A stretch of 64,000 bases of DNA from contig NZ_CP115768.1 of the NCBI RefSeq assembly GCF_027912835.1, positions 2,782,501-2,846,500 on the forward strand, given 5' to 3'. The stretch comes from Paracoccus sediminicola (GTDB lineage Bacteria; Pseudomonadota; Alphaproteobacteria; Rhodobacterales; Rhodobacteraceae). The notes below the pieces were generated by a model. It did not search any database and had not been told where the DNA came from. It saw only the letters and a list, made by a program, of their open reading frames with translations. This document shows, in pieces, positions 19,327-29,725 of this stretch. Made by a program: the position numbers and the translations under genes. Every line of letters starts with the position of its first letter. Position 1 is the stretch's first letter.

Positions 19327-19686
19327 ATGCTGAAATATACCGAAGATCATGAATGGCTGAAGCAGGACGGCGACGAGGTCACGGTCGGCATCACTGCCCA
19401 TGCCAGCGAACAGCTTGGCGATGTCGTTTTCGTCGAACTGCCCGAGATCGGCCGCGAGGTCGAGAAGGGCGAGGAGATCGTGGTGATTGAATCGGTGAAA
19501 GCGGCGTCGGACATCGTGGCGCCGATCTCGGGCGAGATCGTCGCCGTAAATGACGACCTGGCCGATAATCCCGGTGCGGTGAATGACGACGCGATGGCGG
19601 CGTGGTTTTTCCGCATCAAGCCCGCCGCGGGCGAGGCGATTGACGGCTTCATGGACGAAGCGGCCTATAAAGAGCTGATCGGCTGA
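19327..19686 (+). CDS. gcvH: Glycine cleavage system H protein
   Basis: A 119-residue lipoyl carrier that shuttles the methylamine between P, T and L proteins. The lipoylated lysine is Lys58 in VIESVKAASDI. The N-terminus (YTEDHEWLK) and the ITAHASEQLGDVVFVELPE stretch are typical. It has its own GAGGAGCG ribosome binding site. Second gene of the riboswitch-controlled gcv operon. Confidence 0.97.
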   Translation: MLKYTEDHEWLKQDGDEVTVGITAHASEQLGDVVFVELPEIGREVEKGEEIVVIESVKAASDIVAPISGEIVAVNDDLADNPGAVNDDAMAAWFFRIKPAAGEAIDGFMDEAAYKELIG

Positions 19687-19694
19687 TGCCGCTG

Positions 19695-19714
19695 CCGGGG
19701 GTTTCCACCCCCGG
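19695..19714. repeat. Hairpin between gcvH and gcvP
   Basis: Perfect 7-bp stem CCGGGGG/CCCCCGG with loop TTTCCA, directly followed by the 27-bp repeat. It may stabilise the gcvTH message or lower read-through into gcvP. Confidence 0.5.
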
Positions 19715-19715
19715 A

Positions 19716-19742
19716 CCCCCGAGGATATTTAAGCCAGGATGA
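19716..19742 (-). repeat. 27-bp intergenic repeat, copy 2
   Basis: Inverted copy of the element at 15308-15334, with three mismatches in 27 bases, all within the inner ACGC/GCTT block. As in copy 1, its G-run end abuts a GC hairpin. Confidence 0.7.
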
Positions 19743-19769
19743 ACTCCTCATCCGGGCGTGGATGGACAG

Positions 19770-22607
19770 ATGACCCGCTGGAACCCGACCGATTATAACC
19801 CCGATGATTTCGCCAATCGCCGCCATATCGGCCCCTCTCCGGCCGAGATGGACGAGATGCTGGCGGCGGTCGGGGTGGACAGCCTCGACACGCTGATCGA
19901 ACAGACCGTGCCGGCTTCGATCCGGCAGGAAGAGGCGCTGGACTGGGTGCCTTTGTCCGAGGCCGGGTTGCTGGACAAGATGCGCGCGGTTGCGGCGAAG
20001 AACGAGGTGATGACCAGCCTGATCGGGCAGGGCTATTACGGCACGGTGACTCCGCCCGCGATCCAGCGGAACATTCTGGAAAATCCGGCATGGTATACGG
20101 CCTATACGCCCTATCAGCCCGAGATCGCGCAGGGCCGTCTTGAGGCGCTGCTGAACTATCAGACCATGGTGAGCGACCTGACCGGGCTGCCGGTGGCGAA
20201 TGCGTCCCTGCTGGATGAGGCGACGGCGGCGGCGGAAGCCATGGCCATGGCGCAGCGGGTGGCGAAGTCGAAGGCCAAGGCGTTCTTTATCAGCGAGAAC
20301 CTGCACCCGCAGACGATTTCCGTGATCGAGACGCGGGCGCAGCCCCTGGGGATCGAGATCATCAAGGGGCAGCCCGAGGATCTGGACCCCGAAGCCGTGT
20401 TTGGCGCGATCTTCCAATATCCCGGCACTTACGGACATATCCGGGATCTCAGTGCGGAATGCGCCGCCCTGCATGAGGCGAAGGCCGTTGCCGTGGTGGC
20501 GACAGACCTGCTGGCGCTGTGTCTGCTGCGCGAGCCGGGGGCGATGGGGGCGGATATCTGCGTCGGATCAAGCCAGCGTTTCGGAGTGCCGATGGGCTAT
20601 GGCGGGCCTCATGCCGGGTTCATGTCCTGCCGGGATGAATTCAAGCGGGCCATGCCGGGGCGGATCGTCGGTGTCTCCATCGACGCCAAGGGCAACAAGG
20701 CCTACCGGCTGGCTTTGCAGACACGCGAACAGCATATCCGGCGTGAGAAGGCGACCTCGAATGTCTGCACGGCGCAGGCTCTGCTGGCGGTAATGGCATC
20801 TTTCTATGCGGTGTTCCATGGCCCGGTGGGCCTGCGGGCCATTGCGCAGCGGGTGCACCTGAATGCGGTGACGATTGCGGATGCGCTGCGCGCCGCCGGG
20901 GCCGAGGTGGAACCCGAGGCGTTCTTTGACACGATCACCGTGCGCGTGGGCGTGGGGCAACTTGGTATCCTTGCGGCCGCGCGAAACCATGGCATCAACC
21001 TGCGCAGGATCGGGCGGGATCGCGTCGGGATCAGCGTCGATGAAACCACCGATGCCAGCGTCATTGCGCGGCTTCTGGATGCGTTCGGCATTACCGAAGA
21101 AGCCACGCCCGCCACCGCGCCCGCGATCCCCGAGGATCTGCTGCGCGAAAGCGACTACCTGACCCATCCGGTGTTCCATATGAACCGGGCGGAATCCGAG
21201 ATGATGCGCTATATGCGGCGGCTCTCGGACCGGGATCTGGCATTGGATCGAGCGATGATCCCACTGGGCTCCTGCACGATGAAGCTGAATGCGGCGGCGG
21301 AAATGATGCCGATCACATGGCCGGAATTCGGTGCTCTGCACCCCTTCGCGCCTGCCGATCAGGCCGCAGGCTATGCCGAGATGCTTGACGATCTGACGCA
21401 GAAACTGTGCACGATCACCGGCTATGATGCGTTTTCCATGCAGCCGAACAGCGGCGCGCAGGGGGAATATGCGGGGCTGCTGACGATCCAGGCCTATCAC
21501 CGTGCGAATGGCGACGATCAGCGCGATGTCTGTCTGGTGCCGTCCAGTGCGCATGGCACCAACCCGGCCTCCGCCCAGATGTGCGGCATGAAGGTCGTGG
21601 TGGTGAAATCCGCGCCGAATGGCGATATCGATCTGGAGGATTTCGGCGATAAGGCCAGGGCGGCGGGCGACAGGCTGGCGGCGGTGATGATCACCTATCC
21701 CTCGACCCATGGCGTGTTCGAGGACACCGTGCGCGAGGTTTGCAAGATCACCCATGACCATGGCGGTCAGGTCTATATCGACGGCGCGAATATGAATGCG
21801 CTTGTCGGGCTGGTGAAACCCGGAGAGATCGGCGGAGATGTCAGCCATTTGAACCTGCACAAGACCTTCTCGATCCCGCATGGCGGTGGCGGGCCGGGCA
21901 TGGGGCCGATTGGCGTGAAGGCGCATCTGGCGCCCCATCTGCCTGGCGATCCCCAGACAGGCGAGGGCGCGGTCAGCGCGGCGCCGTTCGGGTCAGCCTC
22001 GATCCTGCTGATCTCATGGGCCTATATCCTGATGATGGGTGGCGCGGGGCTGACGCAGGCGACGCGGGTGGCGATCCTGAACGCGAATTATATCGCCAGC
22101 CGTCTGGCAGGGGCCTATCCGATCCTGTTCATGGGCAATCGGGGCCGTGTCGCGCATGAATGCATCATCGACACGCGACCCTTCGCCGAACATGGTGTGA
22201 CGGTGGACGATATTGCCAAGCGGCTGATCGACAACGGGTTCCACGCCCCCACGATGAGCTGGCCGGTATCCGGCACGCTGATGGTTGAACCGACGGAAAG
22301 CGAAACCAAGGCCGAGATCGACCGTTTCATCGCCGCGCTGCTGTCGATCCGCGAAGAGATCCAGTCGGTGGCCGATGGCGAGATCGAGATCGGGTCCAGC
22401 CCGCTGCGCCATGCGCCGCACACGGTCGAGGATCTGGTCGCAGAATGGGACCGCCCCTATAGCCGCGAGCAGGGCTGTTTCCCGGCGGGTGCCTTCCGGG
22501 TGGACAAATACTGGCCGCCGGTCGGGCGGGTGGACAATGTTCATGGCGACCGCAACCTGATCTGCACCTGTCCGCCGCTCGAAGCCTATGCCGAGGCCGC
22601 CGAATAG
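19770..22607 (+). CDS. gcvP: Glycine dehydrogenase (decarboxylating), P protein
   Basis: A 945-residue PLP enzyme that decarboxylates glycine onto lipoyl-GcvH. It is the single-chain form, with the N-terminal half starting [18 protein letters not shown] and the PLP lysine of the C-terminal half in [20 protein letters not shown] glycine-rich segment near the end and [14 protein letters not shown] close the chain. Start at the ATG at 19770; a GTG at 19758 is an alternative. Third gene of the gcv operon, separated from gcvH by a hairpin and repeat. Confidence 0.96.
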   Translation: MTRWNPTDYNPDDFANRRHIGPSPAEMDEMLAAVGVDSLDTLIEQTVPASIRQEEALDWVPLSEAGLLDKMRAVAAKNEVMTSLIGQGYYGTVTPPAIQRNILENPAWYTAYTPYQPEIAQGRLEALLNYQTMVSDLTGLPVANASLLDEATAAAEAMAMAQRVAKSKAKAFFISENLHPQTISVIETRAQPLGIEIIKGQPEDLDPEAVFGAIFQYPGTYGHIRDLSAECAALHEAKAVAVVATDLLALCLLREPGAMGADICVGSSQRFGVPMGYGGPHAGFMSCRDEFKRAMPGRIVGVSIDAKGNKAYRLALQTREQHIRREKATSNVCTAQALLAVMASFYAVFHGPVGLRAIAQRVHLNAVTIADALRAAGAEVEPEAFFDTITVRVGVGQLGILAAARNHGINLRRIGRDRVGISVDETTDASVIARLLDAFGITEEATPATAPAIPEDLLRESDYLTHPVFHMNRAESEMMRYMRRLSDRDLALDRAMIPLGSCTMKLNAAAEMMPITWPEFGALHPFAPADQAAGYAEMLDDLTQKLCTITGYDAFSMQPNSGAQGEYAGLLTIQAYHRANGDDQRDVCLVPSSAHGTNPASAQMCGMKVVVVKSAPNGDIDLEDFGDKARAAGDRLAAVMITYPSTHGVFEDTVREVCKITHDHGGQVYIDGANMNALVGLVKPGEIGGDVSHLNLHKTFSIPHGGGGPGMGPIGVKAHLAPHLPGDPQTGEGAVSAAPFGSASILLISWAYILMMGGAGLTQATRVAILNANYIASRLAGAYPILFMGNRGRVAHECIIDTRPFAEHGVTVDDIAKRLIDNGFHAPTMSWPVSGTLMVEPTESETKAEIDRFIAALLSIREEIQSVADGEIEIGSSPLRHAPHTVEDLVAEWDRPYSREQGCFPAGAFRVDKYWPPVGRVDNVHGDRNLICTCPPLEAYAEAAE

Positions 22608-22637
22608 CGGTTAGCCCTTGATGGCCGCCGCCGCGCG

Positions 22638-23561
22638 TTACGATCGGCGCGGCGGGACCGCCTCGGCGACAAGCGCGCCGTGATGGCCGATCACGCGCAG
22701 GCTGAGCGCATGGGCGCGCCGGATCGCAGCGGGAATATCCGCGCCCTCGATCCGCGCGGCAAGGAAGCCCGCGTTGAAGCTGTCCCCGGCCGAGGTCGTG
22801 TCGACCGGTTCGGCGCGGGACAGGCCGGTGATCTCTCCCGCCCCGTCAGTGCCGCCGTAATGCACCGGCCCGCCCCCTGCCTTCACGATAACCTGGCCCG
22901 CGCCACGGTCGAGATAGCGGGCGATGGTCGCTTGTGGATCGGCGTCGCCGAAGAAGCTCTGTTCGTCGTCGAAGCTGGGCAGGACCAGATCAGCCATCGC
23001 GGCGGCGTTTTCCACGGTGCGGCACATCTCGGCCTCGGATGCCCAGAGTTTCGCGCGCAGATTGGGATCGAAAACGATTCGTGTGCCCGCCTTGCTCGCA
23101 TCGCGCAGCGCGTCGAGCAGGGCGTCACGGCCCTCCTGCGGCAGGATGCCGAGGGTGATGCCCGAAAAATAGGCGATGCCGACCCCGTCGAGCGCCCGCG
23201 CGAGCAGGTTGGGATCATCGGCGAGCCGTCTTGCCGCAGAACTGTCACGCCAATAGCTGAAGCTGCGTTCGCCCGCCCGCAACGAGATGGCATAGAGCGC
23301 GATTTCGCGGCTGTCGTCGCGGCTGACATGGGTGGCGTCGATACCCTCGGAGGTCAGGAAGTCGATCATCTTGCAAGAGAATTCGCCGCGCCCGACCCGG
23401 CTCAGATAGCCGACATGCCATGCTTCTGGCAGAAGCCGCCGCAGATACCAGGCCGTGTTGAGCGTGTCGCCCGCAATCCCGAGCCGCCAGAGGCCGGGCT
23501 GGCCGGATTGGGACAGCTCGACCATCGCCTCGCCGATGGAGAGGATGCGGTCATGGCTCAT
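22638..23561 (-). CDS. kdgK: 2-keto-3-deoxygluconate kinase (PfkB family)
   Basis: A 307-residue ribokinase-fold sugar kinase expected to phosphorylate KDG to KDPG. Motifs: ILSIGEAMVELS and GIAGDTLNTAWYLRRL at the N-terminus (sugar site), and DTTSAGDSFNAGFLAA near the C-terminus, with the catalytic Asp of the PfkB signature 2. Last gene of the hexonate operon; its ATG overlaps the TGA of the upstream reductase (ATGA). The pathway context (mannonate dehydratase upstream) supports KDG as substrate. Confidence 0.92.
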   Translation of the reverse strand: MSHDRILSIGEAMVELSQSGQPGLWRLGIAGDTLNTAWYLRRLLPEAWHVGYLSRVGRGEFSCKMIDFLTSEGIDATHVSRDDSREIALYAISLRAGERSFSYWRDSSAARRLADDPNLLARALDGVGIAYFSGITLGILPQEGRDALLDALRDASKAGTRIVFDPNLRAKLWASEAEMCRTVENAAAMADLVLPSFDDEQSFFGDADPQATIARYLDRGAGQVIVKAGGGPVHYGGTDGAGEITGLSRAEPVDTTSAGDSFNAGFLAARIEGADIPAAIRRAHALSLRVIGHHGALVAEAVPPRRS

Positions 23562-25015
23562 TGCTGCGCCTCCTGCGTCATGGCCGCGCGCGGGCCTTCG
23601 GCGCGAATGCGGTCGAGATGCCGGGCCACCGCATCGGTGAATTCCGTGGCGTGCTGCAGCTCCGCCGGGGCGAGGCCGGGCAGGGAGAGGACGGCGCGGA
23701 TCAGCGCCCCGTGGTCGCCATCTGCGCTGCGCACCCGTTCGATCAGCGCATCTGCCCGCGGATCGTCGGGACGGTCTCCGAGGTCAGCCAGCTTTGCGAG
23801 CCATGCCAGCCAGATTGCCGTGGCGAAGGCAAAGGGGCCAGTGTCGCGCCCGTCGCGCAGCAGCTCAGCGGCAGGGGCGAACCAGCGTTGCGGCAGTTTC
23901 TCGGTGCCGTCCATGGCGATCTGCCGCGTCTGATGGGCGATGCCGGGATTGGCGAAACGGTCCATCAACGCATCTGCATAGGCCGCCGGGTCGAGCCCTG
24001 CATTCCGGGGCAGCGTCGCGGCAGCGGCAGCCATGTGACGCCGGCTCAGCCGCGAGAGGTCGCGATCCGCCACCGTATCGCGCACCAGTGGCAGACCCAG
24101 CAATTGCCCCGAATAGGCGATCAGCGAGTGGCTGCCATTGAGCATGCGTAATTTCATCGCCTCATGCGGGCCGACATCGCGGACGAATTCGGCGCCGCCC
24201 GCATCCCATGCCGGGCGGCCCTGCGGAAAGTGATCCTCGATCACCCATTGCCGGAACGGCTCGGTCTCGACCCCGGCAAGGTCGCGGCGCCCGGTCAGCC
24301 GCTCGATATCCGCCAGCGTGGCATCGGTCGTGGCCGGGGTGATGCGGTCGACCATGGTGGCGGGAAAGGCGATCTCTGCCTCGATCCAGCTGGCGAGGTC
24401 GGGATCGGTGCGGCGGGCGAAGCCCAGAACACCCGCGCGCAGCAGAGCGCCGTTATCCGGCAGGTTGTCACAGGACAGAACGGTGAACGCAGCAGCGCCA
24501 GCCGCGCGCCGTGCCGCAAGCGCCCTCGTGATGATCCCGACCACGCCTTTCGGTGTCTCTGCCGCGGCCAGATCCGCCGCAATCGCCGGGTGGGAGTCGT
24601 CGATATCCATGGCCGCCCGGTCGATCCCATAGGCCTTTTCCGAGACGGTCAGCGACAGGATGCGGATCCCCGGATCAGTGGCGACACGCAGGATCGCCGC
24701 CGGATCTCCGCCAATGGCCGGGCCATGCGCGCCGATGATGCGTGCGCGGTCGTGGTCCGAGCGTTCAAGCACCGTGTAAAGTCCGTTCTGCGCATTCATC
24801 GCCTCTGGCAGGTCTCGGCTGCGCAGATTGGCGCCGGTGATGCGCCAGTCGCCGCCCTCGGCCGCCAGCGCGTCATCGGTATAGACCGCCTGATGGGCGC
24901 GGTGAAACGCGCCGAGGCCGAGATGCAGGATCCCGACTCCCGCCGCATCGCGATCATAGGCGGGGGTCGCGACATCGGCGGGCAGCCCGGTCAGGCTTGT
25001 CAGAAGATCGCTCAT
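23558..25015 (-). CDS. uxuB: Mannitol dehydrogenase family, probable fructuronate reductase
   Basis: A 485-residue long-chain polyol dehydrogenase likely interconverting D-fructuronate and D-mannonate. N-terminal GVGILHLGLGAFHRAHQA is the Rossmann entry, and the catalytic Lys-Asn-His pattern is in KLRMLNGSHSLIAYSG. Overlaps uxuA by ATGA and kdgK by ATGA. Mannitol 2-dehydrogenase or D-arabinitol dehydrogenase are alternatives by family, but the uxuA neighbour favours fructuronate reductase. Confidence 0.88.
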   Translation of the reverse strand: MSDLLTSLTGLPADVATPAYDRDAAGVGILHLGLGAFHRAHQAVYTDDALAAEGGDWRITGANLRSRDLPEAMNAQNGLYTVLERSDHDRARIIGAHGPAIGGDPAAILRVATDPGIRILSLTVSEKAYGIDRAAMDIDDSHPAIAADLAAAETPKGVVGIITRALAARRAAGAAAFTVLSCDNLPDNGALLRAGVLGFARRTDPDLASWIEAEIAFPATMVDRITPATTDATLADIERLTGRRDLAGVETEPFRQWVIEDHFPQGRPAWDAGGAEFVRDVGPHEAMKLRMLNGSHSLIAYSGQLLGLPLVRDTVADRDLSRLSRRHMAAAAATLPRNAGLDPAAYADALMDRFANPGIAHQTRQIAMDGTEKLPQRWFAPAAELLRDGRDTGPFAFATAIWLAWLAKLADLGDRPDDPRADALIERVRSADGDHGALIRAVLSLPGLAPAELQHATEFTDAVARHLDRIRAEGPRAAMTQEAQQ

Positions 25016-26223
25016 CCTGCCGCCCCCGCGTGACGCAGACCGGCCTCGACGCCGCGCAGCTCGGCCAGCCCCTTCAGCCGCCCGATGGCGGGATAACCCG
25101 GCTGACCGCCGCGGCCGATATCGTCCAGAATATCCTGCCCGTGATCGGGCCGCATGGGGATTTCGGCATCGGCGCGGCCCGCGTCGCGGCGCCGTTTTTC
25201 TTCGCGCAGAACGGCTGCGACAAGGGCAACCATATCGGTTTGCCCGCCGAGATGCTCATCTTCGAAGAACGAACCGCGCAATGCGTCCCCGTCGCGCCGC
25301 ACATTGCGCAGATGCAGGAAATGCACCCGCTCGCCCAGCCGGTCCATCATTCCGGGCAGGTCGTTGTCGGGCCGCGCGCCAAGTGAGCCCGCGCAAAGCG
25401 TGATCCCGTTCGCGGGAAGATCGACGGCGGCGCAGCGCTCGGCGTAATCGGCCTCGGTCGACATGATGCGCGGCAGGCCCAGCAGGCCGAAGGGCGGATC
25501 GTCGGGATGGCAGCACAGCCGCACGCCGATCTCCTGCGCGACGGGGGCGACCTGTTCGAGGAAATCGTGGAAGTTGCGCCGCAGCACGCTGTCGGTCACC
25601 GGCGCATAGCTGTCGAGAAGCGCGCGCACATCGTCAAGGCTGAACCGCTCGGCCGCGCCCGGAAGGCCGAACACCACATTCCCGGCAAGGCGTTCGCGCT
25701 GCGCATCGTCCATTTCGGCGAAGCGGCGGGCGGCCTCTTCGCGGATATCTTCGGGGAAGTCCTCGGCCGCGCCCTTGCGTTGCAGGATATGGATGTCGAA
25801 GGCTGCGAAATCGGTGAAATCGAAGCGCATGCAGGTCGCCCCGGTGGGTCGCCGCCAGGCCAGATCGGTGCGCGTCCAGTCCAGCACCGGCATGAAATTA
25901 TAGCAGATGACTTCGATCCCGGCCGCCTTGAGGTTGCGCATCGAGGTGATCCAGTTCTCGACATGCGCCCGCCAGTCGCCTGTCTGGGTCTTGATCGCCT
26001 CGCTGACCGGCAGGCTTTCGACCACCTCCCATTTCAGATGCGAGGGCGCGCCGTCGCGCATCCGGGCGATCAATGATTGGCGCCGGGCGATTTCGTCGGG
26101 CGACCAGACCGTGCCGGTGGGCATGTGATGCAATGCCGTGACCACACCCTGCACACCGGCCTGAAGCATGTCATCCACCGAAACCCGGTCCTCGGGGCCG
26201 AACCACCGCCATGTCTGTCGCAT
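25012..26223 (-). CDS. uxuA: Mannonate dehydratase
   Basis: A 403-residue metal-dependent TIM-barrel enzyme turning D-mannonate into 2-keto-3-deoxygluconate. Signature segments: RQTWRWFGPEDRVS, GVVTALHHMPTGTVW, CYNFMPVLDWTRTDL and CCHPDDPPFGLLGLPRIMS. The ATG at 26223 follows AAGGAA. It lies 27 bases after the FMN dehydrogenase gene. Confidence 0.95.
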   Translation of the reverse strand: MRQTWRWFGPEDRVSVDDMLQAGVQGVVTALHHMPTGTVWSPDEIARRQSLIARMRDGAPSHLKWEVVESLPVSEAIKTQTGDWRAHVENWITSMRNLKAAGIEVICYNFMPVLDWTRTDLAWRRPTGATCMRFDFTDFAAFDIHILQRKGAAEDFPEDIREEAARRFAEMDDAQRERLAGNVVFGLPGAAERFSLDDVRALLDSYAPVTDSVLRRNFHDFLEQVAPVAQEIGVRLCCHPDDPPFGLLGLPRIMSTEADYAERCAAVDLPANGITLCAGSLGARPDNDLPGMMDRLGERVHFLHLRNVRRDGDALRGSFFEDEHLGGQTDMVALVAAVLREEKRRRDAGRADAEIPMRPDHGQDILDDIGRGGQPGYPAIGRLKGLAELRGVEAGLRHAGAAG

Positions 26224-26250
26224 CAATCCGTTCCTTGTAATCTGATGAAA

Positions 26251-27399
26251 TCAGGTTGCATCCTCGGACCACAGGCAGTCCGGGCCGAAATCTGCAATCT
26301 CGTTGACGCCGCAAAGCGCCATGGTGATGTCCATCTCGCGGCGCAGGATCTCGATCGCGGTTTCGACGCCTTTCTGACCCATCGCCCCGAGCCCGTAGGT
26401 AAAGGCGCGGCCGATAAACACCCCATCCGCGCCGCAGGCGATGGCCTTCAGCGCCTCTTGCCCAGACTGAATACCCCCATCGAGATAGAGCGGGTAATCC
26501 GTTCCGACCGCCCGCCGGATGCGGGGCAGGGCGCGGATCGTCGAGGGCGCGCCGTCAAGCTGGCGGCCGCCGTGATTCGAGACGAGGATCGCGTCGGCCC
26601 CGGTCTGGACCCCGCGCTTCGCGTCCTCGGGATCGTTGATGCCTTTCAGGATGACCTTGCCGCCCCATTTGCGGATGATCTCTTCCACGCGCGCCCAGTC
26701 GAGCCGCTGGTCGAATTGCTGACCGGTCCAGCTCATCAGGTCGCCCAGATCGTCGACGCCGCGTGCATGGCCGATGATATTGCCGAAGCCGCGCCGCTTG
26801 GTGCGCAGCATCCCGAGCGCCCATCGCGGGTGGCGGGCGATGTCGAGCATATTCGGCAAGGTCAGCCTGGGGGGCGCGGTCATGCTGTTCTTCAGATCCT
26901 TGTGCCGCTGCCCCTGAATGGTCAGGTCCAGAGTCAGCACGAGCACCGTCACGCCGGCGCGGCGCGCGCGGTCCAGCACATTGTCAAGGAACTCTTCGTC
27001 GCGCAGCGTGTAAAGCTGAAACCAGAACGGCGCGCCGGACGCCTCGGCAATGTCCTCCAGCGAGCACATCGACATGGTGGACAAGGTGAAAGGCACGCCG
27101 GCTGCCCGCGCCGCGCGGGCGGCGTGGATCTCGCCATCGGGATGCTGCATCCCGAGCAGCCCGACCGGGGCAAGCGCCAGCGGCATCGAGACCGGCTCGC
27201 CCATCATCGTTGTCGCAAGGCTGCGCGCCTCGATATTTCGGGCGACACGCTGGCGAAACAGGATGCTCTCGAAATCGGCGCGGTTGGCGCGATAGGTGCT
27301 GCCCGTCCATGCGCCGACATCGACATAATCATAGAACATGCGCGGCACGCGGCGCTGATGCAGCCGACGCAGATCCTCGATCTCGGTGATGACGCTCAT
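26251..27399 (-). CDS. FMN-dependent alpha-hydroxy acid dehydrogenase (LldD-like)
   Basis: A 382-residue enzyme of the lactate dehydrogenase/glycolate oxidase family. Family features: VPRMFYDYVDVGAWTGSTYRAN at the N-terminus, the FMN site APVGLLGMQHPDGE, and the catalytic His in LVSNHGGRQLDGAPST. Lies 3 bases after the Zn dehydrogenase gene, inside the hexonate operon rather than with lactate genes. It may oxidise the 2-hydroxyl of a sugar acid, although L-lactate oxidation cannot be excluded. Confidence 0.88.
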   Translation of the reverse strand: MSVITEIEDLRRLHQRRVPRMFYDYVDVGAWTGSTYRANRADFESILFRQRVARNIEARSLATTMMGEPVSMPLALAPVGLLGMQHPDGEIHAARAARAAGVPFTLSTMSMCSLEDIAEASGAPFWFQLYTLRDEEFLDNVLDRARRAGVTVLVLTLDLTIQGQRHKDLKNSMTAPPRLTLPNMLDIARHPRWALGMLRTKRRGFGNIIGHARGVDDLGDLMSWTGQQFDQRLDWARVEEIIRKWGGKVILKGINDPEDAKRGVQTGADAILVSNHGGRQLDGAPSTIRALPRIRRAVGTDYPLYLDGGIQSGQEALKAIACGADGVFIGRAFTYGLGAMGQKGVETAIEILRREMDITMALCGVNEIADFGPDCLWSEDAT

Positions 27400-27402
27400 G
27401 GC

Positions 27403-28446
27403 TCAGCCCCCGAAATCGAGCTGCACCTTCACCGCCTGCGAACGGTCTCCTGCCAGGTCGAAGGCGCGGACCGCTTCGGCGGCGGGGATCACCTGCGTCA
27501 CCATCGGTAAGAGGTCGATCTCACCCGTGCCGATCATGCGCACAGCCTCGGCGAATTCGGTGTCGAAGCGATGGGTGCCGATGAAGCGCAGCTCCTTGCT
27601 GACGATCAGGTTCAGCGGCAATGGAAGGCTGCCACCGACGCCGATCTGGACCAGAGTGCCCTGCGGGCGCGTGACGCCGATGGCCTGCGCGATCGCGTGT
27701 TGATTGGCAGAGCATTCCAGTACCACGTCAATGCGGCCCTTGCCCGTTGCATAATCAGAGAGCCCGTCAGGATTGCGCGCGACATTGACAACCCTGTCCG
27801 CCCCCATGCGCGCGGCAGTTTCGAGCGTGAAGTCCTGGACGTCGGTGACGACGATCTCGGCCGCGCCGCGCAGCCGGGCAAGCGCGGTGCAGATGGCGCC
27901 GATCGGGCCGGCACCGGTGATGAGCATGCGCTGCCCCTCAAGCGGCGGCGCCATCGTCAGCGCGTGCAGGCAGACCGCAAGCGGTTCGGCCCCGGCAGCA
28001 GCGGCGGGAGAGGTGCCGTCGGGCAGCGCGAAGCATTGCCCCACCGGATGTGCGACGCGGCTGCGAAACAGGCCCTGCTCATGCGGGACCCGCATGGCCG
28101 AACCGCTGAAGCGCATCTTCAAGCAATGGCGCGGCTGTCCGGCGGTGCAGAACTCGCAGCTTCCGCAGGCGCGGGACGGGCTGAGCGACACCAGCTGTCC
28201 CTCACTGAGGCCCGACCCCTCGGGTGCGTCCTCGACCCAGCCGGAGGCTTCATGGCCGAGAATGATCGGCTCTTGCACACGGATCGGGCCGAAGCCGCCA
28301 TCGTGGTAGTAATGCAGGTCCGAGCCGCAGATCCCGCCCCGCGCCACGCGGATCACCGCGCTGGCTTCGTCGGCCGCGGCCTCGGGGGCTGGTTCAATGC
28401 GCAGGTCATGGGCGGCGTGAAGACGGCAAGCAAGATTGTAGGTCAT
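27403..28446 (-). CDS. idnD: Zinc-dependent L-idonate/L-gulonate 5-dehydrogenase
   Basis: A 347-residue medium-chain dehydrogenase. Catalytic zinc ligands appear in GGICGSDLHYYHDGG and LGHEASGWVED, the structural zinc in CGSCEFCTAGQPRHC, and the NAD site in LITGAGPIGAICTALARLRG. L-idonate 5-dehydrogenases look like this. In this operon, oxidation of L-gulonate to D-fructuronate would feed the uxuB-uxuA-kdgK steps; that assignment is inference. One base separates it from dctM. Confidence 0.85.
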   Translation of the reverse strand: MTYNLACRLHAAHDLRIEPAPEAAADEASAVIRVARGGICGSDLHYYHDGGFGPIRVQEPIILGHEASGWVEDAPEGSGLSEGQLVSLSPSRACGSCEFCTAGQPRHCLKMRFSGSAMRVPHEQGLFRSRVAHPVGQCFALPDGTSPAAAAGAEPLAVCLHALTMAPPLEGQRMLITGAGPIGAICTALARLRGAAEIVVTDVQDFTLETAARMGADRVVNVARNPDGLSDYATGKGRIDVVLECSANQHAIAQAIGVTRPQGTLVQIGVGGSLPLPLNLIVSKELRFIGTHRFDTEFAEAVRMIGTGEIDLLPMVTQVIPAAEAVRAFDLAGDRSQAVKVQLDFGG

Positions 28447-28447
28447 G

Positions 28448-29725
28448 TCAATTGTCCATCAGCGAAGGAAGCCAGGTGCTGATCCAGGGGATATAGGACA
28501 CCAGCAGCAGCACGATGATATTGGTCACGAGATAGGGCACCAGCGCACGGATCACCGGCGCCAGCGGCAGGCGCGCGATATTGGCGCAGACGAACATGCA
28601 GACCCCGACCGGAGGGGTGGTCAGCCCGATCATCAGGTTCAGCACGGCAAAGACAGCGAAATGCAGCGGCTCGATGCCCACAGCCTCGGCCAGCGTCAAA
28701 AGCGGCACGAAGAGGATGATGAGCGCGGCGATGGTTTCCATGAACATGCCGACCATCAGCAGGACGATGTTGATGAGCAGGATCACGAGGAACCGGTTAT
28801 CGGTCACGGACAGCACCGCTTCGGCGATCATCTGCGGGATCTGCTCGCTGACGAGGATCCAGCCGAAGACATTGGCGGTGCCGACAAGCGCCAGGATCCC
28901 CGCCGACGACACCGCGCTGTCGACCAGAATGCCGGGGACGCGGGCCAGCGGCAGCTCACGATAGACGAAGGCGCCGACGATGACGGCATAGATCGAGGCG
29001 ACGACCGCCGTCTCGGTCGGTGTCACGATGCCGGACAGCATTCCGCCGACGATCAGCGCCGTCATGGCCAGCGCCCAGAACGCCCCGAGAAAGGCCGATC
29101 CCAGCTCGGACCAGCCCTGCCAGGGTTGACGCGGAAAGTTGCGGCGCCGGGCGATGAGATAGGTGGTCACCATCATCGCGCCCCCGAGAAGCAGCCCCGG
29201 CAAGGCGCCTGCGATGAACATCTTTCCGACCGAGATCCCGGCCAGCGAGCCGACGATGATCATCGGCACCGAGGGCGGAATGATCGGCCCCACGGTAGAA
29301 GAGGCGGCGGTGACCGCGGCCGAGAAATCCGCCGGATAGCCGGCCTTTTTCATGCCGGGGATCATCATCCCCCCGATCGAGGCCGCATCCGCCACCGCAG
29401 TCCCGGAAATGCCGCCGAACAGCATCGACGAGGCCACATTCGTCTGCGCCAGTCCGCCCCTTATCCAGCCGACAAGCGCCTGTGCAAAGCGGATGATCCG
29501 CCCGGTGATGCCGCCCCCATTCATCAGGTTCCCGGCCAGGATGAAGCCCGGAATGCACAGCAGCACAAAGCTGTCCATCCCGGCATACATCTTTTGCGGA
29601 ATGACCACGAGCGGCATGCCTTCGAGCAGCAGATAGGCCATGGAAGACACGCCGAGCGTAATCGCCACCGGCATCCCGATGACAAGCCCGAAGAGAAAGG
29701 TCAGGCCGAGGATCGCGAGGCTCAT
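28448..29725 (-). CDS. dctM: TRAP transporter large permease (DctM)
   Basis: A 425-residue polytopic permease with about 12 hydrophobic segments, beginning LAILGLTFLFGLVIGMPVAI. It carries the family's GGISGTAVADAASIGGMMIPGM and STVGPIIPPSVPMII stretches. It is the ion-coupled translocation subunit of a TRAP importer. Overlaps dctQ by ATGA. Confidence 0.94.
   Translation of the reverse strand: MSLAILGLTFLFGLVIGMPVAITLGVSSMAYLLLEGMPLVVIPQKMYAGMDSFVLLCIPGFILAGNLMNGGGITGRIIRFAQALVGWIRGGLAQTNVASSMLFGGISGTAVADAASIGGMMIPGMKKAGYPADFSAAVTAASSTVGPIIPPSVPMIIVGSLAGISVGKMFIAGALPGLLLGGAMMVTTYLIARRRNFPRQPWQGWSELGSAFLGAFWALAMTALIVGGMLSGIVTPTETAVVASIYAVIVGAFVYRELPLARVPGILVDSAVSSAGILALVGTANVFGWILVSEQIPQMIAEAVLSVTDNRFLVILLINIVLLMVGMFMETIAALIILFVPLLTLAEAVGIEPLHFAVFAVLNLMIGLTTPPVGVCMFVCANIARLPLAPVIRALVPYLVTNIIVLLLVSYIPWISTWLPSLMDN

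Noticed and set aside
22628..22655. Hairpin at the convergent ends of gcvP and kdgK as a terminator
   Set aside because: The 9-bp stem overlaps the end of kdgK and has no U-tract; too weak to list as a terminator.
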